Assembly: GCA_017435425.1 (NCBI GenBank)
Contig: JAFSFC010000075.1
Location: 62,001-126,000, forward strand
Source of the DNA: Ruminiclostridium sp.
GTDB lineage: Bacteria; Bacillota; Clostridia; Oscillospirales; Oscillospiraceae
Reading direction: 5' to 3'
Length of the DNA stretch: 64,000 bases
Part shown: positions 41,307 through 50,568 of the stretch, piece by piece
Position numbering within the stretch: position 1 is the stretch's first letter
Layout: every line of letters starts with the position of its first letter
Position numbers and translations under genes: made by a program
The notes under the pieces: generated by a model
Databases searched by the model: none
The model's input: the letters and a program-made list of their open reading frames with translations, nothing else
What the model was told of the DNA's origin: nothing

Positions 41307-42564
41307 AAACTTCTCTGGGATCGGCAATTTTACCGGCAATGGCGGATGCGGCAGCAACAGCAGGGCTTGCGAGATAAATCTCAGAGGTGATGCCGCCCAT
41401 ACGGCCCACGAAGTTGCGGTTGGTGGTGGCCACGCACTTTTCGCCGTTGGCCATAACACCCATGTGGCCGCCCAGGCAGGGGCCGCAGGTGGGGGTGGAG
41501 ACGGCGCAGCCGGACTGGATGAAGGTGGTCATGTAGCCCAGATCGATGCAGTCCTGGAAGACCTGCTGGGTGGCGGGGATGACGATGCAGCGGACGTGAT
41601 CGGCCACCTTCTTGCCCTTGAGGATCTCAGCGGCGATGGCCATGTCCTCCAGACGGCCGTTGGTGCAGGAGCCGATGATGACCTGGTCGATCTGAATGTC
41701 CTCCACCTGGGAGATGGGACGGGCATTTTCGGGCAGGTGGGGATAGGAGACGGTGGGCTCGATCTCGCTGAGGTTGATCTCAATGGTGCGGACGTACTCT
41801 GCGTCGGGGTCTGCCTCGTAAGCGGTCCAGGGACGGTTGACCCGGCCCTCCATGTAGGCGATGGTGGTCTCGTCCACGGGGAAGATGCCGTTCTTGGCAC
41901 CAGCCTCGATGGCCATGTTGGCAATGCACAGGCGGTCGTCCATAGACAGGGAGGCAACGCCCTCACCGCAGTACTCCAGACTCTGGTACAGGGCGCCGTC
42001 CACGCCGATCATGCCGATCAGGTGGAGGATCACGTCCTTGCCGCTGACCCGGGGCTGGAGCTTACCGGTCAGGTGGACCTTGATGGCCTCGGGGACCTTG
42101 AACCAGGTCTCGCCGGTGGCCATACCGGCTGCCATGTCGGTGGAGCCAACACCGGTGGAGAAGGCGCCCAGAGCGCCGTAGGTGCAGGTGTGGGAGTCGG
42201 CGCCGATGATGCAGTCACCGGCGGCCACGATGCCCTTTTCGGGCAGCAGGGCGTGCTCCACACCCATCTGGCCCACATCGTAGAAGTTGTCGATGTCGAA
42301 GCGCTTGGCGAAGGTGCGGCACTGGAGGCACTGCTCAGCGGCCTTGATGTCCTTGTTGGGGGTGAAATGGTCCATGACCATGGAGATCTTGCTCTTATCG
42401 AAGACCCCGGTAAAGCCTTCCTTCTCAAACTCCCGGATGGCCACGGGAGAGGTGATGTCGTTGCCCAGGACCATGTCCAGCTTGGCACGGATCAGCTGAC
42501 CGGCCTTGACCTCAGGCAGACCAGCGTGGGCAGCCAGGATCTTCTGCGTCATTGTCATTCCCAT
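41305..42564 (-). CDS. leuC: 3-isopropylmalate dehydratase large subunit
   Basis: 419 residues, the short LeuC type of Clostridia and archaea. Iron-sulphur ligands are visible in IGSCTNGR and [23 protein letters not shown] is the substrate region. It isomerises 2- to 3-isopropylmalate with LeuD. It lies 35 bp after leuA. Its stop codon is the first base group of element copy C. Confidence 0.95.
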   Translation of the reverse strand: MGMTMTQKILAAHAGLPEVKAGQLIRAKLDMVLGNDITSPVAIREFEKEGFTGVFDKSKISMVMDHFTPNKDIKAAEQCLQCRTFAKRFDIDNFYDVGQMGVEHALLPEKGIVAAGDCIIGADSHTCTYGALGAFSTGVGSTDMAAGMATGETWFKVPEAIKVHLTGKLQPRVSGKDVILHLIGMIGVDGALYQSLEYCGEGVASLSMDDRLCIANMAIEAGAKNGIFPVDETTIAYMEGRVNRPWTAYEADPDAEYVRTIEINLSEIEPTVSYPHLPENARPISQVEDIQIDQVIIGSCTNGRLEDMAIAAEILKGKKVADHVRCIVIPATQQVFQDCIDLGYMTTFIQSGCAVSTPTCGPCLGGHMGVMANGEKCVATTNRNFVGRMGGITSEIYLASPAVAAASAIAGKIADPREV

Positions 42565-42599
42565 AGGGAAAACCTCCTCAAATTTGGTGATGTGTATGT

Positions 42600-44294
42600 T
42601 CAGTCAACAGTGGGGATAAACTGCTTGTCCTTGTTCTCTCGGTTGATGGCGGTGACCAGTGCGTAGACGGACGCCATGGTGATGTCGCTGTCCACGCCGA
42701 CGCCCCAGTAGTGCTTGCCCTGGTCGTCGGCAATGACGACGTAAGCGGAAGCCAGAGAGTCGGAGTCGGTCTGCAGAGCGTGTTCCTCGTAGTCCACGAA
42801 CTGGTAGTTGATGTTGGGGCTGGCCAGCTTCAGCACGTTGGACACAGCGTCCAGAGGGCCGTTGCCCCGGGCGGAGAGGTAGTAGACCTCGTTGTTGATG
42901 GCCAGGGTGACGTCTGCCACAGTGGTGCCCTTCTCGCGGATCCAGGAGATATCCTGGATGGCGATGGGGATATCCTTGTTCTGGTACTCGTGGGTGAAGG
43001 CCAGCAGGATATCCTGGGGGGTGAGCTCCTTGTGGGCGTGGTCGGAGATGTCCTTGATGAAGTAGCCCACCTCCTGGGCCATTTCCTTGGGCAGCTCGTA
43101 GCCGAAGTTGTGCTCCAGGATGTAGGAGATGCCGCCCTTGCCGGACTGGCTGTTGATGCGGATGACATCAGCCTCGTACTCACGGTTGACATCGTGGGGG
43201 TCCAGGGGCAGGTAGGGAACGGTCCAGAAGTCCTCGTCCTGCTCCTCCCGGAACTTCAGGCCCTTGGAGATGGCGTCCTGATGGGAGCCGGAGAAGGCAG
43301 CGAAGACCAGGTGGCCGGAGTAGGGCTGGCGGTAGCCCACGTGCATGCCGGTGAGCTTCTCATAGAACTCCACGATGTGGGGCATGTTGGAGAAGTCCAG
43401 CTTGGGGTCCACGCCATGGGTGAACATGTTCATGGCCATGGTGACGATGTCCACGTTGCCGGTGCGCTCGCCGTTGCCGAAGAGGGTGCCCTCGATGCGG
43501 TCACCGCCGGCCAGCAGGGCCAGCTCGCCGGCGGCCACGCCGGTGCCACGGTCGTTGTGGGGGTGGATGGAGATGATGACGTTTTCACGGTCATGGAGGT
43601 GCTTGCTCATGTACTCGATCTGCTGGGCGTACACGTGGGGCATGGACATCTCTACGGTGGCGGGCAGATTGATGATGACCTTCCGCTCGGGACGGGGCTT
43701 CCAGATGTCGATGACGGCGTTGCAGATCCGCTCGGCAAACTCGATCTCGGTGCCGGTGAAGCTCTCGGGGGAGTACTCGAAGCGGAAGTTGGTCTCGGGC
43801 ATCTTCTCGGCGTACTCATTGAAGGCCCGTGCACCCTCCTCTGCGATCTTCACGATCTCGTCCTCGGGCAGGCGGAAGACCTGCTGCCGCTGGGCAAAGG
43901 AGGTGGAGTTATACAGGTGAACGATGACGTTCTTGGCACCCTTGATGGAGTCAAAGGTCTTCTTGATGATGTGGGGGCGGGACTGGGTGAGGACCTGGAT
44001 CCACACGTCGTCGGGGATCATATTCTCCTCGATGATGGTGCGCAGGAACTCATACTCGGTCTCGGAGGCGGCGGGGAAGCCAACCTCGATCTCCTTAAAG
44101 CCCAGGTCCAGCAGGAACTGGTAGAAGGACAGCTTCTCCTCCAGGCTCATGGGGGTGATGAGGGCCTGGTTGCCGTCGCGCAGGTCCACGCTGCACCAGT
44201 CGGGTGCCTCGGTGATGCGCTCCTTCTTCACCCAATCCATGCAGGTCTCCGGGGGCATATAGTACCCGGGACGATACTTGGTATAATTCTTCAT
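42600..44294 (-). CDS. leuA: 2-isopropylmalate synthase
   Basis: 564 residues, the longer LeuA (type 2) of Actinobacteria and some Clostridia. The barrel has [68 protein letters not shown]; the C-terminal LeuA_dimer domain (about 440-560) is the Leu allosteric site. It condenses acetyl-CoA with 2-ketoisovalerate. The ATG at 44294 follows GGAAAGGAT; the frame upstream runs through the T-box terminator. Confidence 0.95.
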   Translation of the reverse strand: MKNYTKYRPGYYMPPETCMDWVKKERITEAPDWCSVDLRDGNQALITPMSLEEKLSFYQFLLDLGFKEIEVGFPAASETEYEFLRTIIEENMIPDDVWIQVLTQSRPHIIKKTFDSIKGAKNVIVHLYNSTSFAQRQQVFRLPEDEIVKIAEEGARAFNEYAEKMPETNFRFEYSPESFTGTEIEFAERICNAVIDIWKPRPERKVIINLPATVEMSMPHVYAQQIEYMSKHLHDRENVIISIHPHNDRGTGVAAGELALLAGGDRIEGTLFGNGERTGNVDIVTMAMNMFTHGVDPKLDFSNMPHIVEFYEKLTGMHVGYRQPYSGHLVFAAFSGSHQDAISKGLKFREEQDEDFWTVPYLPLDPHDVNREYEADVIRINSQSGKGGISYILEHNFGYELPKEMAQEVGYFIKDISDHAHKELTPQDILLAFTHEYQNKDIPIAIQDISWIREKGTTVADVTLAINNEVYYLSARGNGPLDAVSNVLKLASPNINYQFVDYEEHALQTDSDSLASAYVVIADDQGKHYWGVGVDSDITMASVYALVTAINRENKDKQFIPTVD

Positions 44295-44344
44295 ATGCGG
44301 GTCATCCTTTCCAATTATCAAAACCGGCGGAAAAAGGTCCATAT

Positions 44345-44560
44345 AACAAAAAATCTCCGTCTGTTTGGATATTCCAAAGATCCAAAGAGACGAAGACAAC
44401 TTCTCCGCGGTACCACTCTTATTGGCGTCTGTCAACGCCCACTCAAATAGCTCACACTCCGGGGTGAGACGCTTTCGGCTCCCTGCAGCCTCGCACCAGC
44501 CGGCTGCTCTCTGAAAAGGAGAACTTCAAAAGCTTATTCCCTTCATCGTGCATACATATA
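44345..44560 (-). ncRNA. T-box leader of the leu operon
   Basis: On the minus strand the leader contains stem I with GGCTGGTGCGAGGCTGC and CACCCCGGAG, a GGCGT/ACGCC stem, the T-box AGAGTGGTACCGCGG (44405-44419) and a terminator (CGTCT-TTTGGAT / ATCCAAA-AGACG then TTTTTTG, 44348-44392). By position the specifier could be CTA (Leu) at 44448-44450, but it is not certain. Uncharged tRNA-Leu should stabilise the antiterminator. The stretch 44561-44733 beyond it shows no gene or clear signal apart from AT-rich promoter-like sequence. Confidence 0.9.
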
Positions 44561-44733
44561 AAATTATGCTGTCCCTAGAATAGCGGATGGACGGGTGTTT
44601 TGTCAATGGAAAAAGGATGAAAATATAGCCAAATAGCCGGGTTTTTTCCCAATCCTTTCGGGAAAATCGCCCCATCAGCCCAATCTTTTCCACAAAAGGT
44701 TTCTTTCCGCCTTACCATTTGGCAACCTGACAG

Positions 44734-44763
44734 TTGACGATGGCAGGCCCATTGTGGTACAAT
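44734..44763 (+). promoter_or_regulatory. Promoter of the zinc-ribbon/Ig-like gene
   Basis: TTGACG (44734-44739), 18-bp spacer, TACAAT (44758-44763). Confidence 0.6.
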
Positions 44764-44853
44764 GTAACGAATTATTATGGAGTATCATGTCCAAAATGTA
44801 ATGATAGACGTGTTTTCTGTTGGGCTGAAACCAGCCCGGAAGGAGGAAACCAA

Positions 44854-46842
44854 ATGGAAACCAAACAGATCACCCTGAGAAGTCAGACGGTGCAGTGCCC
44901 CCACTGTGGTGAGTACTATTCTGTGACCTATAAGTACTGCCCCTTCTGCGACGTGGGCCGCCAGGAGGAGGAGCGCCGCATGGCCGAGCGCAAGAAGCAG
45001 CGCCAGCAGAAGCTGGGCGGCATCTTCGGCGCCGAGCCCGAAAAGAAGAAAAAGCGCCCTGCCGACTCTGCTCCCCGCAAGGAAGCCCCTGCCCGGCGGG
45101 AAGCTCCCGCCCGACGGGAAGCCCCTGTCCGGGACTTTGAGGAGGAGGTCCCTGCCAAGTCCGCCCCCAAGAAGAAGGAATCCCTCTTCTTCTCCAAGCC
45201 CACCCGCAAGAAGACCAGCGAGATGACCGAGGAGGAGAAGAAGGCCTTCAAGGCCGAGCGTGAGGCCCGTGCCGCCGAGCGCAAGCGGGAGCGTGACCGC
45301 CTGGCCCGGGAAGCCGCCCTGGCCGCCGGTGAGCCCGATCCCATCTTCGATGCCGCCGACTCTTACGAGGCTCCCACCCAGGAGACCTTTGAGCTGGCAG
45401 AGATCCCTGCAGAATCTCCCGAGGCCGTCGTCCTCCAGGAGGTCCCTGTGGCAGAGCCTGCTGCCCCCGTTCAGGAGCCCGTCGCTGCGGAAGCTCCTGT
45501 GGAAGAAGTCCCCGCCCCTGCGGAGACCCCCGCTGAGCCCGGTCCCTGGGATGACCTGCGCCAGCTGGAGATGGCCCCCAACGCCCCTGTGGTGGAGGTG
45601 GCCAGCGAACCCGTTCTGGCCGAGTCCGTCCAGTCCCAGCCCGCCGTCACCGTCCAGGCAGAGCCTGTGCCCGTGGAAAAGCCCGTGGAGACCGAGGAGG
45701 ACCTGGATGCCCTCCTGAGCGAGATCCGTGACATGCTGGCCGACAGCCCCGTTCCCGCTGTGGCTCCCAGCCAGCTGAAGAAGCCCGTCCAGTCTGCGGT
45801 CCCCGCAGAGGGCGGCGCACATCTGGCCCCCGAAATGCCCGCCGTGGAAACCGCTCCCGAAGCCCCCGCCGCTCCTGTGGTGGAAGTGGAAGCAGAGGCA
45901 GAACCCCAGGTCCAGCCCGAGGATGCCCCTGCAGTGGAGGTCGCCCCCGCAGAGGATGCCCCTGCGGCAGAGCCCGAGGTTCCCGCAGCAGAGGAACCCA
46001 CCATCGTGATCCCCACCGCTGAAGTGGCAGAGGCTGTGGCCGAAGCATCCATCGTGGATGAGGCCCCCACCCAGGTCCTGCCTGTAGAAGAGATCCAGAC
46101 CCTGGAGGCTCAGGCCGAAGCCCCCGTGGTGGCCGCACCCATCCCCGAAACCAAGGAGGTCCCCGCCCCCAAGAAGCAGGCTCCCAAGAAGAAAAAGAAG
46201 TCCATCCTGCCTGTGATCCTGTCTCTGGTCCTCATCGTGGCCGCTGCCTTCATCGTGGTCAAGACCCTGGGTCCCGCCTTCTCTGACGGCCTGTTCAGCA
46301 GCCAGTCTGCCGATGCAGAGACCATCACCCTGGAGCAGACCGAGGTCACCTTTGCTGAAGCCGGTGCCACCGCCACCCTGGCTCCCATCTTCGCCCCTGA
46401 GGGCACCAGCGCTCCCGTCACCTGGACCACCAGCGACGAGGCCATCGCCACCGTGGACGAGAACGGCACTGTCACCGCCGTGGCCAAGGGCCTGGCTACC
46501 ATCACCGCCACCCTGGAGAACGGCCAGACCGCCCAGTGCGTGGTGAACTGCGCCTGGGAGGATGCCGCCGCTCAGCCCGCCGAAGGCGAGGCCGCTGAGG
46601 GTGAGGCTGCCCCCGCCGGTCCCGCTCTGAGCGCATCCACCCTGACCCTGGACGGCCAGGGCAAGACCAAACAGCTCCAGGTCACCGGCGCAGAGGGCTC
46701 CGTCAAGTGGTCCAGCGCCAAGACCGACGTGGCCACCGTGGCCGAGGACGGCACCGTCACCGCCGTGGCCAAGGGCAGCGCCGTCATCACCGCTGAGGTG
46801 GATGGGAAGCAGCTGACCTGTGAGGTTAAGTGTATCTGGTAA
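44854..46842 (+). CDS. Zinc-ribbon membrane protein with two bacterial Ig-like (BIG2) domains
   Basis: 662 residues. Residues 12-35 have a zinc ribbon (CPHCGEYYSVTYKYCPFC). Next comes a long low-complexity, Lys/Arg then Ala/Pro/Glu-rich region (about 40-450), one membrane helix (ILPVILSLVLIVAAAFIVV, about 455-475) after a KKKKK stop-transfer, and two BIG2 domains outside (each ending T-V-DENGTVTAVAKG-ATITA). The ribbon is inside and the Ig domains outside. The function is unknown; a link between cytosolic partners and the cell wall is possible. AAGGAGG precedes the ATG at 44854. Confidence 0.85.
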   Translation: METKQITLRSQTVQCPHCGEYYSVTYKYCPFCDVGRQEEERRMAERKKQRQQKLGGIFGAEPEKKKKRPADSAPRKEAPARREAPARREAPVRDFEEEVPAKSAPKKKESLFFSKPTRKKTSEMTEEEKKAFKAEREARAAERKRERDRLAREAALAAGEPDPIFDAADSYEAPTQETFELAEIPAESPEAVVLQEVPVAEPAAPVQEPVAAEAPVEEVPAPAETPAEPGPWDDLRQLEMAPNAPVVEVASEPVLAESVQSQPAVTVQAEPVPVEKPVETEEDLDALLSEIRDMLADSPVPAVAPSQLKKPVQSAVPAEGGAHLAPEMPAVETAPEAPAAPVVEVEAEAEPQVQPEDAPAVEVAPAEDAPAAEPEVPAAEEPTIVIPTAEVAEAVAEASIVDEAPTQVLPVEEIQTLEAQAEAPVVAAPIPETKEVPAPKKQAPKKKKKSILPVILSLVLIVAAAFIVVKTLGPAFSDGLFSSQSADAETITLEQTEVTFAEAGATATLAPIFAPEGTSAPVTWTTSDEAIATVDENGTVTAVAKGLATITATLENGQTAQCVVNCAWEDAAAQPAEGEAAEGEAAPAGPALSASTLTLDGQGKTKQLQVTGAEGSVKWSSAKTDVATVAEDGTVTAVAKGSAVITAEVDGKQLTCEVKCIW

Positions 46843-46847
46843 AAGAC

Positions 46848-47015
46848 AGACTTTTGGGACCCGCTTCGCTGGGCTCCCAAAAGTGATTTGCGGCATGACC
46901 CGCGCCCGGGAACCGGGCACTCTCATGCCGAGCAGTATGATTTCCCATGCACATGTCATGGGAAATCATGATTAAATCTTGTTTTCCTGCTAAAGCAGGA
47001 AAATTCTGCGAAGCT
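46848..47015 (+). repeat. Four-hairpin intercistronic RNA element, copy D
   Basis: Sense strand plus, starting six bases after the stop of the Ig-like gene. Hairpin 1 CTTTTGGGA/TCCCAAAAG (46851-46883), hairpin 2 CGGCATGA/TCATGCCG with inner GCCCGG/CCGGGC (46891-46930), AGCAGTATGA linker, hairpin 3 ATGATTTCCCATG/CATGGGAAATCAT (46937-46969), hairpin 4 TTTTCCTGC/GCAGGAAAA (46982-47003), then TTCTGCGAAGC. The ribosome site of the next gene follows. Confidence 0.85.
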
Positions 47016-47036
47016 TTTTAATAGGAGGTCCGAACA

Positions 47037-47555
47037 ATGAACGAAGTCATCCGTAGTCTGAAAGAGAGACGGTCTGTTCGGGCCTATCGGCCGGAGCAGA
47101 TCTCCGAAGAGCAGCTCCAGGCCATTCTGGAGGCCGGCACCTATGCCCCCAGCGGCATGGGCAAGCAGTCCGCCATCATGGTGGTGGTCCAGGACAAGGA
47201 GACCATCGCCAAGCTTTCCAAGATGAACGCCGCTGTCATGGGCGTGGAGATCGACCCCTTCTACGGCGCTCCCACCGTGGTCATCGTCCTGGCCGACCGG
47301 GCCAGCTTCACCTGGTTTGAAGATGGCTGCCTGGTCATGGGCAACCTCATGAACGCCGCCCATGCCGTGGGGGTGGACTCCTGCTGGATCCACCGGGCCA
47401 AGGAGGTCTTTACCACCGAGGAAGGCCGGGCCATGCTGAAGGCCTGGGGCATCGAAGGGGACTACGTGGGCGTGGGCAACTGCATCCTGGGCTACCGTGC
47501 CGGGGACCTGCCAAAGCCCCACCCCCGGAAAGACAACTACATCTACCGCGTATAA
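47037..47555 (+). CDS. Nitroreductase family protein
   Basis: 172 residues. RRSVRAYRPEQISEEQLQAILEAGTYAPSG is the FMN-binding start of the nitroreductase family, and GVDSCWIHRAKEVF the second part. The family reduces nitro groups, quinones or other substrates with NAD(P)H. It follows element D, so it may be read from the upstream promoter. AGGAGG is 7 bp before the ATG. Substrate not known. Confidence 0.9.
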   Translation: MNEVIRSLKERRSVRAYRPEQISEEQLQAILEAGTYAPSGMGKQSAIMVVVQDKETIAKLSKMNAAVMGVEIDPFYGAPTVVIVLADRASFTWFEDGCLVMGNLMNAAHAVGVDSCWIHRAKEVFTTEEGRAMLKAWGIEGDYVGVGNCILGYRAGDLPKPHPRKDNYIYRV

Positions 47556-47560
47556 CCGAT

Positions 47561-47590
47561 CACGGGACCCATCACGGGTCCCGTTTTTTT
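47561..47590 (+). terminator. Terminator after the nitroreductase gene
   Basis: CGGGACCC-ATCA-CGGGTCCCG followed by seven T. Confidence 0.92.
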
Positions 47591-47700
47591 GCAAAGATTA
47601 CCCCATTTCCCTTGAAATTACCCCATAGGGGTAATCCCTTTCCTTCCCCAATGGGGTAGGATGGTTGTGTACACAACCATAGAAAAGGGAGGAATTGATT

Positions 47701-49035
47701 ATGAAGAAGATTTTGGCCTGCATCCTTTCTCTGGCCATGCTCACCGGTCTGCTGTCCGGCTGCGGCGGTGGTGGCGGTGAGACCTCTGTCCCCGGCAACG
47801 CCCTCACCATGGGCTACTGGGTGGCGGACTCCATGGTCATGGAGGGCACCGAGTTCACCAACGAGGACATGACCGGCATCTTTGGCCCCGGAGATGCCGT
47901 GCTGACCCTGGCCTTCCAAGAGGACAACACCTTTACCGGCGTCATGTTTGAAGAACCCATCTCCGGCACCTACACCGAGGCCGAAACCGGCTACAAGCTG
48001 GACATGATGGGGGAAACGGTCACCGCCTCTCTTGCCGACGGTATCCTGACCTTCACCCTGACCGAGGGCACCTTCTTCACCCTGGTGAACCAGGAGGAGA
48101 TGCCTGCCTCCCTGGGCAAGAACCCCTGGGCCACCTATGACCCCAACTTCACCATCGAAGAGACTTACACCATGGGCAACTTCATGGGCTTCGGCTGGTA
48201 CTATATCGAGGACAACGTTCTCTACGGCCTGACCCATACTGCCTCCAACGATGGCAGCCTGGGTGCCACCCCCTTCTACATGACGGGCGACTTCCCCGAG
48301 TTTGAGGAGACCACCGTGCTGGATGACAGAGGCCCGGCCAACTACCTGACCAAGATCGGGGATCATCTGTACTACACCCTGAACGGCAACGCCATCTGCC
48401 GGATGATGCTGGACGGCTCCGGCAAGGAGACCCTCTACCAGGGGGCCTGTGACTACCTGTTTACCCATCAGGACCGCCTGTACTTCACCGACGAGGACTA
48501 CTGCCTGGTCTCCACCGACCTGGACGGCAAGGACATGCAGACCGTGGTGAATAAGGAGATCTACTACCCCTACTTCATCAGCTCCGACTGGCTGATCTTC
48601 CAGGACGATGCCGATAACGAGTCCCTCCACCTCTACAACACCACCTACGGCACCGAGCTGAACCTCACCGACGCCCCCTCCTACCATCCCATCCTGGACG
48701 GCCACTATCTGTATTTTACCCAGGAAGCCGACGGCCGGTACTATCTGTGCCGCATGGACATGAGCGACCCCGAAAACTTCTCCTTCGAACAGAGTGAGAA
48801 CCCCATGCCGGAAGCCTGGTTGATGATCGATGAAGACTACATCTATGGTCCCGCCTGCGACGGCATGGTCAAGGATCAGTGGAAAAATCTCATGTCCACC
48901 GTCGAATACGTCAAGCAAGCGGAGATGTATGTCTGGGCAGACTACTCCATCCACCACGATTTGGATGAGAACGGCTTAATCACCGGAAAATACCTGATGA
49001 GCAAGGAACGTAATGGCGGTTCTCCCTTCCCGTAA
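47701..49035 (+). CDS. Lipoprotein with DUF5050-like domain
   Basis: 444 residues. The signal peptide ends in LLSGC (lipobox Cys 20), so it is anchored outside. Residues 150-400 have repeating short beta units with tyrosines and aspartates (DHLYYTLNGNAICRMMLDGSGKE, DRLYFTDEDYCLVSTDLDGKDM, GHYLYFTQEADGRYYLCRMDMS), the pattern of DUF5050 / propeller-like repeats. The ATG at 47701 follows GGGAGG. No catalytic motif; likely ligand or surface binding. A deletion remnant of the structured repeat follows the stop. Confidence 0.8.
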   Translation: MKKILACILSLAMLTGLLSGCGGGGGETSVPGNALTMGYWVADSMVMEGTEFTNEDMTGIFGPGDAVLTLAFQEDNTFTGVMFEEPISGTYTEAETGYKLDMMGETVTASLADGILTFTLTEGTFFTLVNQEEMPASLGKNPWATYDPNFTIEETYTMGNFMGFGWYYIEDNVLYGLTHTASNDGSLGATPFYMTGDFPEFEETTVLDDRGPANYLTKIGDHLYYTLNGNAICRMMLDGSGKETLYQGACDYLFTHQDRLYFTDEDYCLVSTDLDGKDMQTVVNKEIYYPYFISSDWLIFQDDADNESLHLYNTTYGTELNLTDAPSYHPILDGHYLYFTQEADGRYYLCRMDMSDPENFSFEQSENPMPEAWLMIDEDYIYGPACDGMVKDQWKNLMSTVEYVKQAEMYVWADYSIHHDLDENGLITGKYLMSKERNGGSPFP

Positions 49036-49078
49036 GATGAGACGTTTGGGACCCGCTTTGCGGCAAAACTCTACGAGT
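49036..49078 (+). repeat. Deletion remnant of the four-hairpin element (copy E)
   Basis: Directly after the lipoprotein stop: GACGTTTGGGACCCGCTTTGC, the 5' part of hairpin 1, joined to AACTCTACGAG, the 3' end motif (AACTCTGCGAG in full copies). The middle 130 bp or so are missing. Confidence 0.65.
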
Positions 49079-49082
49079 CACT

Positions 49083-49123
49083 AAAAAAGGTCGTGCTGCA
49101 CATGCAGCACGACCTTTTTGCGT
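49083..49123. terminator. Bidirectional terminator
   Basis: AAAAAGGTCGTGCTGCA / TGCAGCACGACCTTTTT, serving the lipoprotein gene and cinA, which converge. Confidence 0.93.
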
Positions 49124-50371
49124 TTACAGTTTTCCGGTCAGGTGCCGGCGGACCATATCCAGGGCGGTGCCGGCCGCCATGCGGCGGACTCGCTCCCGAT
49201 CCCCGCGGCCTGCGTGGAACTCCCGGACGATACACTGGTCCTCCCAGGCCAGGCCCAGGTAGACCAGACCCACCGGGTTGCCCCGGTCGTCGGAATCCGG
49301 CCCTGCCACACCGGTGGCGGACACGGCAATGTCACAGCCCAGGGCCTCCCTGGCCCCACGGGCCATGGCCTCGGCCACCTGGGGAGAGACCGCACCGTAC
49401 TCCTCCAACAGGTCCCAGGATACCCCCAGCAGACCTGCCTTTACCTGGTTGGTATAGCTCACCACGCCGCCCATGAACACCTGGGAGGACCCAGGCAGAT
49501 CGGTGATGAGCTTGGCGATGAGGCCGCCGGTGCAGGACTCGGCGGTGCCCAGGGTCAACCCCTTTTCCCGCAGGAGGTGGAAACAGACCTCCTGGACGGA
49601 GTTCACATCCACGCCGATGACATAGTCCCCCATGATGGCCTTCACCTGTTCCTCCACGGGAGCGATGAGGGCAAAGGCCTCCTCCTCGGTGTCGGCATGG
49701 GCGGTGATCCGCAGCTCGGTGCCGGTGGGCTTGGCATAGGGGGCCAGGGTGGGGTTGTGGAGGGCATTCATCAGGTCCCGCAGCTTGTCCTCCACGGCGG
49801 ACTCGCCGATGCCGAAGGTCTTCACCGTCCGGGAGACGATGACACCGTCGGACAGGTTCTTCAGATAGGGGACCGCCCGGTGGCGGAACATCATCTCGCA
49901 CTCCCGGGGCGGGCCGGGGAGCATGAGCACGTGGACCCCGTCGGCCTCGAAGGCCACGCCGGGGGCAGTGCCCCAGTCGTTCTCCAGCACGGTGCAGCCC
50001 TCAGGGAGCATGGCCTGCTGGAGATTATTTTCGGTCATGGGCCGCTCCATCTGAAGAAAACGGTCCCGGATGCGCTGGGCAGAGGGCTCGTGGAAGAAAA
50101 GGCTCTTGCCGAAGGCCTCCGCCAGGGCCACCTTGGTCAGGTCGTCGCAGGTGGGGCCCAGACCACCGGTGGTGATGATGATATCGGCACGGGTCCGGGC
50201 AATGTCCACCGCCTGGCGGACCCGCTCAGGGTTATCCCCCACCACCGTGTGGTAGAAGACGTTGATACCCAGCTCGGACAGGCCCTCGGAGATCATCTGG
50301 GCGTCGGTGTTGGCGATGTTTCCCAGCAGCAGCTCGGTGCCGATGGCAATGAGTTCAGCGGTATGGCTCAT
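49124..50371 (-). CDS. cinA: CinA family protein (competence/damage-inducible, NMN deamidase)
   Basis: 415 residues with both halves: an N-terminal molybdopterin-binding-like domain (AIGTELLLGNIANTDAQMIS, TTGGLGPTCDDLTK, LPGPPRECEMMF) and a C-terminal CinA domain (LGTAESCTGGLIAKLITDLPGSSQVFMGGVVSYTN, SATGVAGPDSDDRGNPVGLVYLG). The C-terminal domain deamidates nicotinamide mononucleotide and the N-terminal one acts as ADP-ribose pyrophosphatase in characterised relatives. It may be cotranscribed with thiI through element B. Confidence 0.94.
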   Translation of the reverse strand: MSHTAELIAIGTELLLGNIANTDAQMISEGLSELGINVFYHTVVGDNPERVRQAVDIARTRADIIITTGGLGPTCDDLTKVALAEAFGKSLFFHEPSAQRIRDRFLQMERPMTENNLQQAMLPEGCTVLENDWGTAPGVAFEADGVHVLMLPGPPRECEMMFRHRAVPYLKNLSDGVIVSRTVKTFGIGESAVEDKLRDLMNALHNPTLAPYAKPTGTELRITAHADTEEEAFALIAPVEEQVKAIMGDYVIGVDVNSVQEVCFHLLREKGLTLGTAESCTGGLIAKLITDLPGSSQVFMGGVVSYTNQVKAGLLGVSWDLLEEYGAVSPQVAEAMARGAREALGCDIAVSATGVAGPDSDDRGNPVGLVYLGLAWEDQCIVREFHAGRGDRERVRRMAAGTALDMVRRHLTGKL

Positions 50372-50390
50372 AGGGTCTCCTTTCTCTGAC

Positions 50391-50565
50391 GCCTCGCAGA
50401 GTTCACGGCCTTAGGCCGTGAAGAAAATCAAATCATATTTTCCGGCGGCGTGTACGTCGGAAAATATACTGCTCACGCAGGGAACGTGCGGGCCTTGGCC
50501 CGTGCGCTGAGCTGCGTGCAAAAAACACATTTTAGAGCCCAGCAATGCGGGTCTAAAATGTCATG
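50391..50565 (-). repeat. Four-hairpin intercistronic RNA element, copy B (thiI-cinA)
   Basis: Sense strand minus, filling the gap from 4 bp after the thiI stop to 20 bp before cinA. Hairpin 1 CATTTTAGA/TCTAAAATG (50528-50560, perfect 9 bp), hairpin 2 CACGCAG/CTGCGTG (50474-50518) with inner GCGGGCC/GGCCCGT, GAGCAGTAT linker, hairpin 3 TATTTTCCG/CGGAAAATA (50435-50465), hairpin 4 TTCACGGCC/GGCCGTGAA (50402-50422), end motif AACTCTGCGAGGC. Confidence 0.87.
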
Positions 50566-50568
50566 GTT

